Shown: positions 26,010-42,919, counted from the stretch's first letter. The stretch: 64,000 bases of DNA from Silene conica (GCA_029255685.2 CM055318.2:3229001-3293000), one strand, 5' to 3'. Notes: generated by a model from the letters alone, not told the origin. Translations and numbers: made by a program.

Positions 26010-26099
26010 TAGATTTTAACTTTCGCTTATGCATGTCTTATTTAGTGATTAAGATAAAGGTTTGTATGAACAATCGTTTATAACTTTTTTCTCTATTAA

Positions 26100-28148
26100 C
26101 TAGTTTTGTGACCCGTGCAATGCACGGGATATTCTATGTTTGCTTAAAATTTTGATGTATATTTTTATTTATAAAATTGAACGTCAATGTTTAAAGATAT
26201 GTATAACAAATTTTTTCACAAATTAAAATCTATAGTACAAGACAATTACAATTTATAATATAAGATAATTAAGTATTTTTTAAAAAACCATAAATAGTTT
26301 GAATTACGAAAACAAATTATTTTTTTGTTAATTACAAAAACAAATAATATATGAACAAATTATCTAAAATTTGCACCTCAAACTTTCCAACTCATTAACT
26401 TAAAATATGCGCTCTTTTATTCGAGTATATATTTTAATACATCCATAACTTATACTAGTAATTTTTTACCTTGGTGTTTAACTTTAGCTTTACCTCAATT
26501 TATTCCCTTTTCTGATTACCCACGTGATGGCGGCGCCGGTGATAACAATAACATGACAAAAACATTGTCACATGCATGTAAATCCTGTAAACTACACCAA
26601 ATGGAAAACATGAATTCAAATATACAAAAAACGATTATAAAAACCAACAACATAACAAACATAAATATATTTTATTGCACATCGTCAACTCAGCAACAAC
26701 AACACTCAACAATAATTCTTAATATACTCACTATCAACAATTAATTAAATTAAACCATAGAATATAATCCACTACATAGAAACTCATGAACAACAAATAT
26801 TAAATTATAAAGTGAATATAAACTATTATAGGTACTTTAGCTTTTATAGACATTGCATATCCATAAATTCTCATATTTATTTTTAATTTTAATTTATTTT
26901 CTGTTATTATTAAATTAGATAATTGAATGCCAAAAAACTTAAGAGGTGAATTAAATAGCAAAAAATGTTAATGAAAATTATGGTGTTAAGTAATATAAAG
27001 AGTTTTAATTAATTTATTAACATATTATATTATAAAAATTAATTAAATAAGAAGAACTTTTTAATTAATTTGGTGGGTGTTAAGTATTATGAAGAGTTCT
27101 AATTAATTTATTACCATGTTTAATTAAGAAAATGAATTAAATAAGAAAAAATGTTAATAAAAATGGTAGGTGAAAAGAAATATGAAGAGTTTTAATTAAT
27201 TATTAACATGTTTTATTACAAAAATTTTAATTAAAACCTTAATTTTAATTATAAAATACGAAACTTTTATTACAAAAATTTCAATTAAAATGTCAGTATT
27301 AATTATAAATTTTGAAATTTTAAAGGGTTACATAAATTTTGGAAAATAATATATTTTTAATATAGAAATTTATTTTAAGAATAATGATAATATCCTTTAA
27401 TATTATAGATAAGTGAATTAAATTAATTTATAGATAAAATGTCATGTAATAATAAATTGATATTCTATGTCACATCAACTTGTCGTGTCACATTAAAAAT
27501 ATGTCACGTCATATTTAAATATATCACGTTACATTAAAATTTGTCATGTGTCACATTATTTTAAGTACCCTTTTAATAATATCTTATAGATACTTGTCAT
27601 TGACTTATATTCTTGCTCTGGAGTCTTGCCTCTTCAACGGAGACTACTGAAAAATCAAACAAATGAAAATGGAGTAATATCATAAAAAATGAGAAACTCA
27701 ACATTATTTTTTTTGCTAAAAATGTCTAATCAACTTATCTCATTTATACATAAAATTAATTGAAATTTCATAATTGTAGAATATAAAAAGTTTTGAACTA
27801 TTAAATAAGTATAAACATTATGATTATGAGGTGAAATAATAATGTTGGGGGATGAATGTTTACATAAGAAATAGTTGGATTTTCATAATTTAAAAATACG
27901 AAAAGTCTTCATTAAATAAATATAAATATCGTGAATATGAGATGAAATAATGTTAGGGAAATGAATGTTTAAATAAGACGGTGATTAACTCATTGCTATT
28001 TTATCTTTTCGTGTTCTATTTTACAATTTGTATAATACCACATGTAATTGTATTAATTTTACTCCATCATGTCATTTTATAATTACGACACGTGTCATTC
28101 TTATAGGCAATAGCTACTCAATGTAGCCTTTTTATTTTATTATATAGA
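26100..28148 (-). mobile_element. Non-autonomous Helitron (2.0 kb)
   Basis: On the minus strand it begins TCTATATAATAAAATAAAAA after an A (28148) and ends with hairpin CCCGTGCA/TGCACGGG and TCACAAAACTAG followed by T (26100). Both ends match plant Helitron rules, including insertion between A and T. Inside, near 26937-27230, three imperfect ~100-bp units with GAAGAGTT(T/C)TAATTAAT occur. At 27460-27560 a TGTCACGT-like motif repeats. There is no RepHel frame. Confidence 0.8.
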
Positions 28149-28213
28149 TACAAAAAAGGAGAGAGATAACTCGAAAACATCCATCGATGTTGAACCAATA
28201 AAACAGTTTTATA

Positions 28214-28526
28214 CTCCCTCCTATTCCATATTTTCTTCCCTATTTCCTAAAACGAATTATTCAGGTTTTCTCCCCCTTTCCTATTTTGGAAACTTTTATT
28301 CTTATTTTATTCATTTCTCTCTCCTATTACCAAACCCCACAAACTCTTTTTACTCCTATTTTATTACTTTTTTAATGTTTGTGGTCCACAAATTCTTATT
28401 TAATTCCTAATTATTCATCCCTCTCTTCTATCACCAAACCCCACCCAATTTTTTACATTTATTTCATTTCTCACCTTAATCCTCGTGCCCAACCCAAAGG
28501 GGAACAAAATATGGAATATGAGGGAG
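28214..28526. mobile_element. Stowaway-type MITE, 313 bp
   Basis: TA-flanked element with inverted ends CTCCCTCCTATTCCATATTT and CTCCCTCATATTCCATATTT, about 24 of 26 terminal bases matching. Typical Tc1/mariner Stowaway. Confidence 0.88.
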
Positions 28527-28881
28527 TATATGCATCATTTATCTCCACATTTCCTAAACAAAAGTCCATATGAGGCATTGTGGAGTCAAAATTTGAACTC
28601 GACCAGCATAAAATGTTTCACCAAGGTTATATTGAAAAATTAGGTTTTATTGAGAATTGCATAAATAACAATGAGATACAAATGGCTATTTATACTATAT
28701 AAATACAACTATTCACGATTTAGGAGTTCAAGAGTTAAGACTTAAGGATCAAAAGTCTGGTAAGACGAAAACCCAACTTATTAAGCTACCGGGCAGAGTC
28801 CGTTTTATCGTTTTATTAGTGATATTCTTTCGTCGTGTTCTTCTTTTATTTCGGTTATTTGGTGTTTTACGAGTTGGGTGA

Positions 28882-29041
28882 ACAATAGTGTTGCCCACGA
28901 GCTCGCTCATATTTTTCCTAGAATTTTTGGTAAAGTTGAATGGTCGAACCCGTTCCCATCGGCCGTTAACAATGCTGTAGCTTTTGATTTATCACAAATG
29001 AAGTAAGGCTCATGCCTTTTTCCTCAAAAAAAAAATAAAAT
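28882..29041 (+). mobile_element. LINE 3' remnant (RNase H end plus poly(A))
   Basis: Translation from about 28886 reads SWVNNSVAHELAHIF, then VEWSNPFPSAVNNAVAFDL, ending at TAA. This is the usual C-terminus of the RNase H-like domain of plant L1-type retrotransposons. A short UTR with TTTTTCCTCAAAAAAAAAA follows, i.e. the LINE 3' tail. The reading frame upstream is lost, so this is a 5'-truncated dead copy. Confidence 0.7.
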
Positions 29042-29426
29042 TTAAGGCTCAACCATTATTAATTTATTATTATTTCTTTTTTTTTTTTTTGTTTTTTGAT
29101 AAAATGTGAATAATTTATTATTATTTCTATTAATAAGGAATGTTTATGCTAAACGCTAAACCTGTCAAAAATACTTTGGGCCTTTATGGTTCAGCCCATG
29201 AATTTTTTGTGAAAAAAGAAGCCCAAGCCCTTCAAATAAACTTTGTGATTGTTACGGAGAATTCAGAATTGGGTTTTTGCAACTTTTGGAAATTCATCTG
29301 GTGACGGAAAGTGTTTGTCTTCAACTTATTACGAATAGTGTCCGTCTTCGTGGAGAATATGTTTTTTTAGGCCTCAAGAGCATCAGGGCAGCGGAATATC
29401 GTTTTTTTTAGGCCTCAAGAGCGTGA
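29042..29426. other. Intergenic, repeat debris
   Basis: Contains a GACGGAAAGTG..GTGTCCGTC inverted pair at about 29304-29347 and a short direct repeat TAGGCCTCAAGAGC (29370 and 29410). No gene seen. Confidence 0.4.
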
Positions 29427-29667
29427 GGCTCTGATACCACGATAGATGAACCATCTCAACCAAAACCTTAAGGTGGTGGTTGAGGCCCAACTATTATTAA
29501 TATTCCTAATATGCTCCCTCACTCGAATGCCCATCGGGCTTGAAGAGTGGTTCGTTTGCACAGGCCCCCCATACCGTGTGTTGGTTTCCGCTTCGTGAGT
29601 TTTCGAGAGGTTTTGAAGTTGCCAGGATTTGAACCCGTGACCTTCGGTCACACTGGCTCTGATACCA
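29427..29667 (-). mobile_element. TRIM-like unit: PBS, internal region, 72-bp terminal repeat, second PBS
   Basis: Read on the minus strand: primer-binding site TGGTATCAGAGCC (29655-29667, complementary to initiator tRNA-Met), a 143-bp internal stretch with GGTCACGGGTTCAAATCC, a purine tract GAGTGAGGGAGC, a 72-bp unit TATTAGGAATATTAATAATA...CATCTATCG (29440-29511), and another TGGTATCAGAGCC (29427-29439). The 72-bp unit, PBS and internal part recur at 46365-46558. No gag or pol frame exists. A terminal-repeat retrotransposon in miniature is the likely origin. Confidence 0.6.
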
Positions 29668-29940
29668 TGATAAGAATATAGAAGAGAGATTTCATAAGGG
29701 AGAATTGTATTATTGAGAATTGTGTGCTTTTACATTGATATGTGACGATGTATTTATAAATTATAATACGTCGTCACTTCATAAAACCCTAGCATATAGA
29801 ATCCCTAATGATATATGGGCTAAGCCCAATATCCTAATACCACGACTTCAAACCCGCATTTGTTTGAGATCCTCGAGAATTAGTATTACTAAATATAAGA
29901 GTTCGGTGATTTTGCCTTTTGTTTCTTATTTCTCATGACA
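29668..29940 (-). mobile_element. LTR of a retrotransposon (273 bp) joined to a PBS
   Basis: On the minus strand it starts TGTCATGAGAAATAAG and ends ATATTCTTATCA, directly followed by TGGTATCAGAGCC. TG...CA ends and an abutting tRNA-Met primer site define a 5' LTR. It contains a TATA-like TTTATAAATACATCG and CTCTCTTCTATATTC near its end, as Copia LTRs often do. No second copy of this LTR is in the window. Confidence 0.65.
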
Positions 29941-30040
29941 TATATAGCCGTATTAAGTAAGTTGAACTGATCAATCAAGATTTTTATTTCATGTAAAACA
30001 ATGGTTGAGACGGAAAGAGTACTCGCTAGGAGAGGGTTTC

Positions 30041-35035
<4,995 letters not shown>

Positions 35036-35114
35036 TATTTAACTAAATGTATAACTCTACTAGTTGGATGGGGTGTATGTAGATGGCTTGAGCATTAACT
35101 ACAAAATTGGGCTT

Positions 35115-35124
35115 TATTTATATA
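35115..35124 (-). promoter_or_regulatory. TATA box of TAR paralogue 1
   Basis: TATATAAATA on the minus strand, 80 bp upstream of the ATG at 35035, a normal spacing for a short leader. The Tourist MITE at 35152-35375 begins only 28 bp further upstream. Confidence 0.65.
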
Positions 35125-35151
35125 GAAAAAACCCAGGTATTTACTTAGTAA

Positions 35152-35375
35152 GGCCCTGTTTTTTTCGGCTGAAACGAGCTGAATTGAATTAATTGGAGTA
35201 GAGCTTAATTGAACTAAATTGAGTGAAACTGAGATGGAGTGAATTTAGTTGAATTAAAAGTTACTTTTGTGAAGAGATTAATTGCAAAATAATTGATTGA
35301 ACGTAAATAAAACTTAACGGAATATAACCAAACAAAATTAAAAGGAGCTGAAATTAAGCCAGAAAGAACAGGGCC
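35152..35375. mobile_element. Tourist-like MITE, family 'GGCCCTGTT', copy 1
   Basis: 224 bp with TAA duplications (35149-35151, 35376-35378) and ends GGCCCTGTTTTTTTCGGCTG / AGAACAGGGCC. The interior has repeated GAATTGAATTAATT motifs. The same element occurs at 48279-48502 (inverted, also 224 bp), 58089-58290 and 63460-63651. Here it abuts the TAR-1 promoter. Confidence 0.88.
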
Positions 35376-35378
35376 TAA

Positions 35379-35870
35379 GTCTCTTGTAAAACCGTTTTAT
35401 AATTAAGATATTGTTAGTCGGTTTACGATTATCTTGATGTCTTTTTCACCCAAATATGAGTAAATTATTAAACAATCATTTTAATGTCATGGATTAAAAT
35501 AAACATTTTATCTTCACCAGATCATAAACTCATTCTTTATATATTTACGTCAAATAATTGTGTAATAATTTACTCCGTATTATTTTTTTACCTGGTAAAA
35601 CTTTAATCTAATTATCATATATGGAGTATAGAATAGTTGAAAAATACTCTTCGAAATACTTATGTTTAAGACTGGACTAGACCGAATAATTCGGTCGGAT
35701 CCAAGAGAAAAATTTAGATCCGATTTCTGATGCCACCTAATTTTTATATTTGATCTTCGATTTAAATCAGTCGTCGACCGATATTTTGCTGAATCAACTT
35801 TAAATATTTATACCCCGTATAAAGTTGTTAAATGTCATATTCACAATCTAATACACCTTTTTCATTATAA
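35379..35870. other. Upstream region of TAR-1, no gene
   Basis: AT-rich, with no recognisable gene or intact element. Confidence 0.35.
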
Positions 35871-35898
35871 CTAATTTTATACTCGTGCACTTGTGCAC

Positions 35899-36476
<578 letters not shown>

Positions 36477-37649
36477 TATATATATATAATAAAATAAAAT
36501 TTCAAAAGTATATACTTTGCACTTATATACAGAGTACTGTATAATTTTTCGAGTTAAGGTCGTCTTAATTTAAGACGATTTTCTCATATATGATTAAAAC
36601 AAAAGTGGAAACAGAAAAAAAGTATATACGAAATCAAACATAGGTGGAAACAAAAACACACCTATAAACATACATTTACAATTTAAAATATACATTTACA
36701 ATTTATTTATTTCGTCAATTTTTTTTATATTTCCGATCTAATAGGAGACTATAAATACTTATTAACGGTTTTCTGTTTTTTCTATATTTTAATGATTGAA
36801 AACTAATATTCTATTTCATCTACAAAATTAGACCCCTGTTAATGAATGAATGGTATAAATTTATTCGATAAATCTTGCTTACAATCGTTGTAAATTAAAA
36901 CGAAGAGGATAATAATGAGCAAATATATGTTTACCAATTTAGCAAAAAGGAACGAAGAAAATGCAAAAAAATTACTTTTCACCTTTCCAACTATTTAATT
37001 ATTGTTCTTGTAATTTTCTTTAATTTAGTAATATTAGTAGTTAAAATGTAGACTTTAAAACTATGATCGATAGTTTGGAAATAAAGGAGTAGATAGTAGT
37101 GGGAGGCAGGAAGGAAGTTTTTTTATTTTTCTAAAATTTAGGAACCAATAGAATTGCTCTAAATTCGAGATTTTCCATGATAAAATTTTTTTGACTTTGA
37201 ATATATATATATTCTGACATATATATCTAAATATTAGTAGTAATATTTTGTATAAAATTATATTTTCAGCACTAAAAAAGTGTAATATATAAAAAGTGTT
37301 TAGTTAGCACAACCACTCGATCGAATACCATTCCACTCAATCGAGTGCCGAAATAAGAGGAACCTAGCCAATTTTCTAGTAAGTAGTAAAAGGGGTAGTA
37401 TTCGTTATAACTTTAAAAAATGGTTAAGATTATCAATTATTTCTACCTAATTTTTTTTAAATATGAGACCTTAATTAACATAAGGGTAAGATAGCATAAA
37501 AGATATTTGCTACCAAAAAATTTTAATTTTATCTTCGTCCTGGTTTAAACGAGGCTATCATTAGAGCACTTGCAATTTGAGGTTCTTTGTATTGAGTTTG
37601 TAAATAAGAACCCCTAAAAAAACTTGTCCCATTGCATTATTTGCATTTA

Positions 37650-37877
37650 GGGCTCGTTTGGTTCACAACTTACGAATGGAATGGATTTGGATGAGAAACT
37701 ATAGTAGTATGGGTTCCAACTCCATACTTTTCAAAACATGTTTGGTTCATTAGATGAATAAACATAAAAGAATGGAGTTTGAATCCATAGGGAGTACGTG
37801 GTATGGAATTCCGGGGTTGGGGTAGAAAGCGAATCCTGATGGATTTTAACTCCATTTCAAAATGTCTTAACCAAACA
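37650..37877. mobile_element. Possible Tourist-like MITE
   Basis: Starts GGGCTCGTTTGGTTC after TTTA and ends with TTAACCAAACACT. GAATGGATTTGGA / TCCATTTC stretches are inverted within. The right end is degenerate, so the family call is tentative. Confidence 0.5.
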
Positions 37878-38296
37878 CTATAATCTCTAAAAAAACAAAC
37901 TTGATTTGATATTAATAAACAAGTTCTTTTAGAAACAAAGAATTTTTTGAATAATTAAACAATAATTATATTAAATAATTAATGTTTTTCTTATGGAAAC
38001 TTTTTCCAATTTTCAATAATTTTTTTTTTAATTATGATAAAAAAATTCTTAATTCTTGAGATTATTAAAAAATAACACGGCGAAACAAAAATTTTATAAA
38101 AACTCATACTCCGAATTTCTTTTTGTGGGTAGTTGGAAAATTAAAGTGACAAAATAAGGTGGTTGTATTTATGTGGTTTGGTTATGCTTTCAATTGGGTG
38201 AAGGGACATTTTTCCAATAATTCTCCCTATCACGTGAAACATGCTAAATATGTCCATTCACTTTGAGCACTCCTGCGTTCCCATTTTGTGCAATTA

Positions 38297-38901
38297 GAAG
38301 ATTATACAACCAAATGTATTTTTTTTTTTTTTTTGAAGGGATACAACCAAATGTATATATCTAAATGATTTGATAGTATAGATTTTGAATTTCATAACAA
38401 ATAATTTAAGCTTATACTGATATTTTATGAACTTTATTGAAAAAAAATTGAGCGCCTTTATAAAAAAATTGCAAATCAAAACAATATATTGAAACTCAAA
38501 AATAATACATATAAAACTCAAAAATTTTAATTTTAACTCTAAAAACTTAAAGTGCAAGAAAAAATTATTAAAAGCTCAAAAAAAGTGCATATAAATTCAA
38601 TTAAATTTGTACTCCCTCCATTCATTTCCACTTGGTACATTTGCTTTATGCACGGGTTTTTACGCATTGTTAAAATATTAATAAAAGTACAACAAATAGG
38701 TGTAAAGTGTAGTATTGTGTTGAAAAAGTGGGCCTTAATAATGTTTTTATAGTATTATAGTATTAAAAGTACAACCAAATAAGGAAATGTGCAAAGTGGA
38801 TTCGAATGCACCGAAATGGAATAGGTGCAAAGTGGATATGAATGGAGGGAGTATTAGATATTTAGATGTACATATTCATATACATCTTGATTTATAATCC
38901 T
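38297..38901. mobile_element. 'ATTATACAACCAGATGTAT'-family MITE, copy 3, interrupted
   Basis: Left end AAGATTATACAACCAAATG, right end ACATCTTGATTTATAATCCT. The interior matches copies 1 and 2, but a Stowaway element (38612-38851) has inserted at a TA. A partial duplication of the left end with a T-run lies at 38297-38355. Confidence 0.6.
38612..38851. mobile_element. Stowaway-type MITE nested in another MITE
   Basis: 240 bp, TA-flanked, ends CTCCCTCCATTCATTTCCAC and CTCCCTCCATTCATATCCAC. Clear Tc1/mariner Stowaway, inserted after the host element. Confidence 0.88.
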
Positions 38902-39370
38902 ATTGTGTATTTTGTGGTTTTGCATGTTGCTGCATTGCCTGCATATTATGTGCATTTGTCACCAAATCTTTGCACTTGGGTTCCGAAAATGTTTACGTTT
39001 ATTTAAAGTTAAAGTTATCGTTGATTACTTGGCTTATATATTCGTCACAAATTTACTTTTTATTTTATTTTATTTCTCCATATATAAAGTAGGATTTTAT
39101 CTGTCATAAATTTATAACGATCTATCCATCATCTTAAATTTGTGATAATTAAACTTAAAGCAACTTTGGATACACGGATGAATCAACCACTATTGTCTCC
39201 CACAAACTTTGAATTGTTATTAATACCATCCACGTGAATAACATGATGGGTTAAAGCTTATCAATTAATAATATGTTTGATTGAGAAGTTTGAAATGGAA
39301 TGAAACGAAGTTTAGTTGTTTTATTATTTGGTTGGTATTTTGAAGTCGAGTTAGAATTTGTTAGGATTTT
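38902..39370. other. Intergenic, no gene seen
   Basis: The section at about 39165-39270 (CTATTGTCTCCCAC, AACATGATGGGTTAA) matches 24493-24580 in neprosin intron 6, so it is part of another dispersed repeat. No coding region. Confidence 0.4.
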
Positions 39371-40266
39371 CATTTTTTCAAAAGGGACGTGCTTTTTCAT
39401 ATACGGATTTTACTCTTTCACATACGATTTTTACGACTTTACCCATGTCATTTTTTCAATTGTTCTACCCTTCTACATAAAACCTAGTAAAAATCATCAA
39501 CCACCTCACCCACCGTTGTCAACCACCCTTCTGTTTCGTAGCACCGCCTGTAACCGCCATCCCTTACACCGGCATTCAGTGGCCTTTCTCGCACCATACT
39601 CGTCCCCCTCAACCCACCCTCACCACTTCAGTCACCTTCATCATTGCCACACGCGACCCACTATCCTTCACCACACTCGACCACCATAGCACGACCCACC
39701 TGTTACTGTGCACGCGACGAAGTCTTGCCACCTTACCCATCCCTGAAACCAACACTCTCATTCCCCGTTGTTGTTGCATAATGCTTGCATTGATTATATG
39801 GAGTCGTTGATAAGACAAAGGTAATTTATCCCAATTCTCACTATAAAATATGATAGATTTGGGCTTGAAAATTAGTACGCTATTGGATAGAATAAAGAGA
39901 ATTGTTGCTTGTTTGTTGTTAAGTGGTTTATTCCACCACCATCTTCTCCTCACTTCCTTTTAATTGAAAATCAAGTTCAATGAGTGCAATCCCAGATGAA
40001 CAAACCAAATCGATAACAAAATTATGTAATTTAATTAACAATATCTAATTGCTTTTTTGATATATGTATACATACATATATTAGTTTAGATGAATAATTG
40101 AAGTATATTGGGAAAAAAGTTGATCAGATTTGGATGGAGAAGAAACGATAGGAGAGCATTAATTTTTCTTTTTTAGAGGAAGGGTAGTTTGTGGAAATTT
40201 TATGCAAAAATGTATGTGAAAGAGTAAAATTCGTATGTGAAAGAGTAATTCCGTTTTCAAAATTGT
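39371..40266. mobile_element. Mutator-like element enclosing C-rich sequence (Pack-MULE-like)
   Basis: Outer inverted arms of about 80-100 bp: left TTTCATATACGGATTTTACT then CTTTCACATACGATTTTTAC; right (reverse-complemented) CTCTTTCACATACGAATTTT then ACTCTTTCACATAC. Between them, 39490-39740 is strikingly C-rich (CCACCC, CACCGC) unlike the AT-rich surroundings, with an open frame of Pro/His/Ser-rich character. This looks like captured genic DNA. I recognise no domain and no transposase; the 9-bp duplication was not found. Confidence 0.55.
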
Positions 40267-40963
40267 TTGGAATCTCATATCCGTTCACCTTCTCCAATAT
40301 AAACTACATTCATATATGCTCATTTTTCTATTGAACAAAACATGTTTTTAAAGTTATAGAACTGAAATCGCATACTTCCATAATTTCTCATTCCAGTATA
40401 TTAATACTCTATTCGTAAAAAGTTTTATGCTATAATTTTTATAATTTTCTATATACTCGCGGGACAAAATTGAGACCAAACACTTTGGACCTTTGTAAAA
40501 TAGCCCATGAAATTATAGAAAATATATCCAAGATAGCAATGAAAATAAATTTTTTTTTTTCCGTTTTTCTAACGTGTGTGGGGCACACGTTAATAATCTA
40601 AATACGGAAAGATTCACACTATATTTTTATTAATTATGGTAAGAAAGAGTTTCTACCTAAAAATCAGATGAAAATATGTTGTAAATTTTTCCATATTTAG
40701 ATTTTTAACATCACACGTTAGAAAGATCATATTTGAACATTTATAGAAATTATACATAGTTATTTCCATTATTATCATTTAGTTATAGTTATGTAATCTT
40801 TGTATATTTTTTCATATAATTTGTTTACATATTAATGACGCTATATTAGTCTAGAGCATAGATGCACCCTTTGTATAAATACAAAATACCCCTCGTTATA
40901 TTCAACTAATTTATGCAATTCAATACAATTATACACAGTACACCTCAACCTCCATTGTTTTCC
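40267..40963. other. Intergenic, no gene seen
   Basis: AT-rich. AACGTGTGTGGGGCACACGTT near 40571 is a short palindrome, and ATCTAAATACGGAAAGAT / TTTCCATATTTAGAT a larger imperfect one around it, so a small foldback relic is possible at 40555-40735. Confidence 0.4.
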
Positions 40964-40978
40964 CTCGTAATTTTCCTT

Positions 40979-41194
40979 TTTTTTTTCTTTTTTGATGATG
41001 AGGGGGTTGAATCCCCGAGCCCATGCATTCATGCACCACCACATGGACCATGTAAGCCATTCTTTGGGGGCTGCAGTGGCCAAGTGGTCATCGCCCCAAC
41101 TGAGAGTCGAACCTGGGACCTCTAAACTCATACATTTCTGCAAGCTTCAAGGTTTAATTTAACCCAGCTACCACTTGACTAACACCCCTTGGTT
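40979..41194 (-). mobile_element. tRNA-derived SINE, copy B
   Basis: 216 bp on the minus strand, flanked by the exact 15-bp duplication CTCGTAATTTTCCTT (40964-40978 and 41195-41209). Head AACCAAGGGGTGTTAGTC, box A TTAGTCAAGTGGTA, box B GAGGTCCCAGGTTCGACTC, body GGCCACTGCAGCCCCC and CATGGTCCATGTGGTGGTG, tail of A with interspersed G. It is full length. Box B is still canonical, so Pol III transcription is possible. Confidence 0.92.
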
Positions 41195-41424
41195 CTCGTA
41201 ATTTTCCTTGCGCTACTCTTCGTCTTCTTATCCTCTCCCGTCTTAAGTTAAGACCTTTCCGTATTCTTCTTTTATTTGTACCTTATTTGAATCAGTTGTG
41301 AGTGTCTTCTTATTTTAAGACGGTCTAAACCCTTATAATTTGTGTTACTATGAGTCTATGATATGATTCTACTTTAATTACATTATTAAAATCGTTCTTA
41401 GTTTTGTCTTATATACCATGTTGA

Positions 41425-41982
41425 CAGAGGCGTATCCAGGACTCAATCTTAGGGGGTGCATAAACTTAACAATTATTTCGACGATGTGAACTAAAATTTA
41501 AACACAATAAAATCTTGAGGACTAAAATTTAAAAACAATAAAATCGTGAGGCCAGACTAAAACACAAAATTGAACTAAAATTTAAACACAATAAAATCGT
41601 GAGGCCAGAGTAAAACGCAAAATTTAAAAAATTGGTTCTAAATAATTCAATAAGATATGAATAAAATAATTTGTATAAATTTGCAAGTATATTTCTCTTT
41701 AATGAGAAAAGAGTACATTTAATAATGTAATCCAGATAATTGTAGCCCAATAATATGATCTTAGAACATTAAATAGCAATAAAGTCGAAATTTATTACTA
41801 AATGAGAAAAAGGTGCAAAAATTTCATACATGGGAGTCGAACCCGTGACCAAATTTGTAGAATTTTAATATCTAACCACTACACCACCAAATATTTGATA
41901 AACCTTATAGCAACTAATTTATAAATATTTTTGAGAAAAGGGGGTGCGGGTGAACCCCCTGCACCCCCTAAAAACGCCATTG
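41425..41982. mobile_element. hAT-type non-autonomous element, 558 bp
   Basis: Bounded by the exact 8-bp duplication CATGTTGA (41417-41424 and 41983-41990). The ends CAGAGGCGTATCC and CAATGGCGTTTTT are inverted relatives of the common plant CAGGGGCGGA hAT terminus, with AGGGGGTGC inside both. TTAAAACACAATAAAATCGT-like units are repeated at 41494-41610. A tRNA-like stretch lies at 41823-41890. No transposase. Confidence 0.85.
41823..41890 (-). repeat. tRNA-like sequence inside the hAT element
   Basis: Minus strand: GGTGGTGTAGTGGTTAGATA (box A-like), then GGTCACGGGTTCGACTCCC (box B-like) with about 25 bp between. The anticodon arm is not formed, so it is not a functional tRNA. It gives the DNA transposon an internal Pol III-type promoter pair. 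Confidence 0.55.
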
Positions 41983-41990
41983 CATGTTGA

Positions 41991-42919
41991 TGTTATTTGA
42001 TCCGTCGGTAACTTTTGTCTTATCATTGATGATATTTGACTGATTATACAACTTGTGACGAATATATCTGTCACTCTACCCTTACTTTTGTAAAATTGAC
42101 TCTTTGCAGGCTTGTTGAGTTGTTTCGCTTCTGGTTTCATAAATTTCTGTGAGTTTTCTAGTTTCTGAACTTGTGCTTATGGTTTTTATTGATTTCTGTA
42201 AGGATTCTAGTATTTGAAATTACATGGTATGCAGATCTTGTAATACAGCAGCAGGCCTGTATGAGAGAATTTCCGCCTGTTGCTTCGTTTGCTATCCATC
42301 TGACCATTTCATTGTGTATGATTATTGTGCTTTGATTTCGGTGATATCAAATATTGCTAGAAGACAATAGATTATAGAGATACACATTGGGTACAAAAAA
42401 TCAAATATTTTTAACTCTATGTTATTAACATAATTTTTTTTTTTATGTTTTACTAAATTAATATTTTTGGGAAATATTTCGTTATTTTTTGTATTTAGTT
42501 ATACTTTTGGAAATATTAATTAGTAATATTGTTGGAAATTACTTTGGAAATTAATTTTTGTAAATTAATATTCTGGAAAATATTTTTTTTTTATATTTAA
42601 TTAATTTATATTGTTTTTATTTTTTGGTATTTTATTGATATTTTGTTGGAAATTATTTTGGAAACTAATTTTGTAAATTATTTTGGAAATTAATTTTGTA
42701 ATTATTTTGTATATTAATATTCCGCAAATTAATTTTTTTGTATTTAATTAATTTATATGTTTTTTGTATTTTATCAATGTTCGATCCGTTGGAAATTATT
42801 TTTGTAAATTAATATTCTGGAAATTAATTTTTTTATATTTAATTAATTGACTCGGTTTTTTTTTAAAATAATATTGTAGAAATCAATTTTTCGATTTTTC
42901 TAATATTAGAGATGACTAG
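41991..42919. other. Intergenic, no gene recognised
   Basis: 41996-42400 is less AT-biased and has a GACGGATA-type relic (CTTGTGACGAATATATCTGTC) and a splice-like TTTGCAG, but no domain could be recognised. 42420-42900 is low-complexity with GGAAATTA(A/T)TTT(T)GTAAATTA reiterated. Confidence 0.4.

Noticed and set aside
28379-28573. 64-codon frame near 28.4 kb
   Set aside because: Lies almost entirely in a Stowaway MITE.
39300-39689. 129-codon plus-strand frame with Pro/His-rich end
   Set aside because: Only the C-rich part stands out, there is no recognisable domain and it lies within inverted repeats; kept as possible captured sequence, not as a gene.
40979-41194. tRNA gene on the minus strand suggested by box A and box B
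   Set aside because: No cloverleaf can form; it is the head of a SINE with target duplications.
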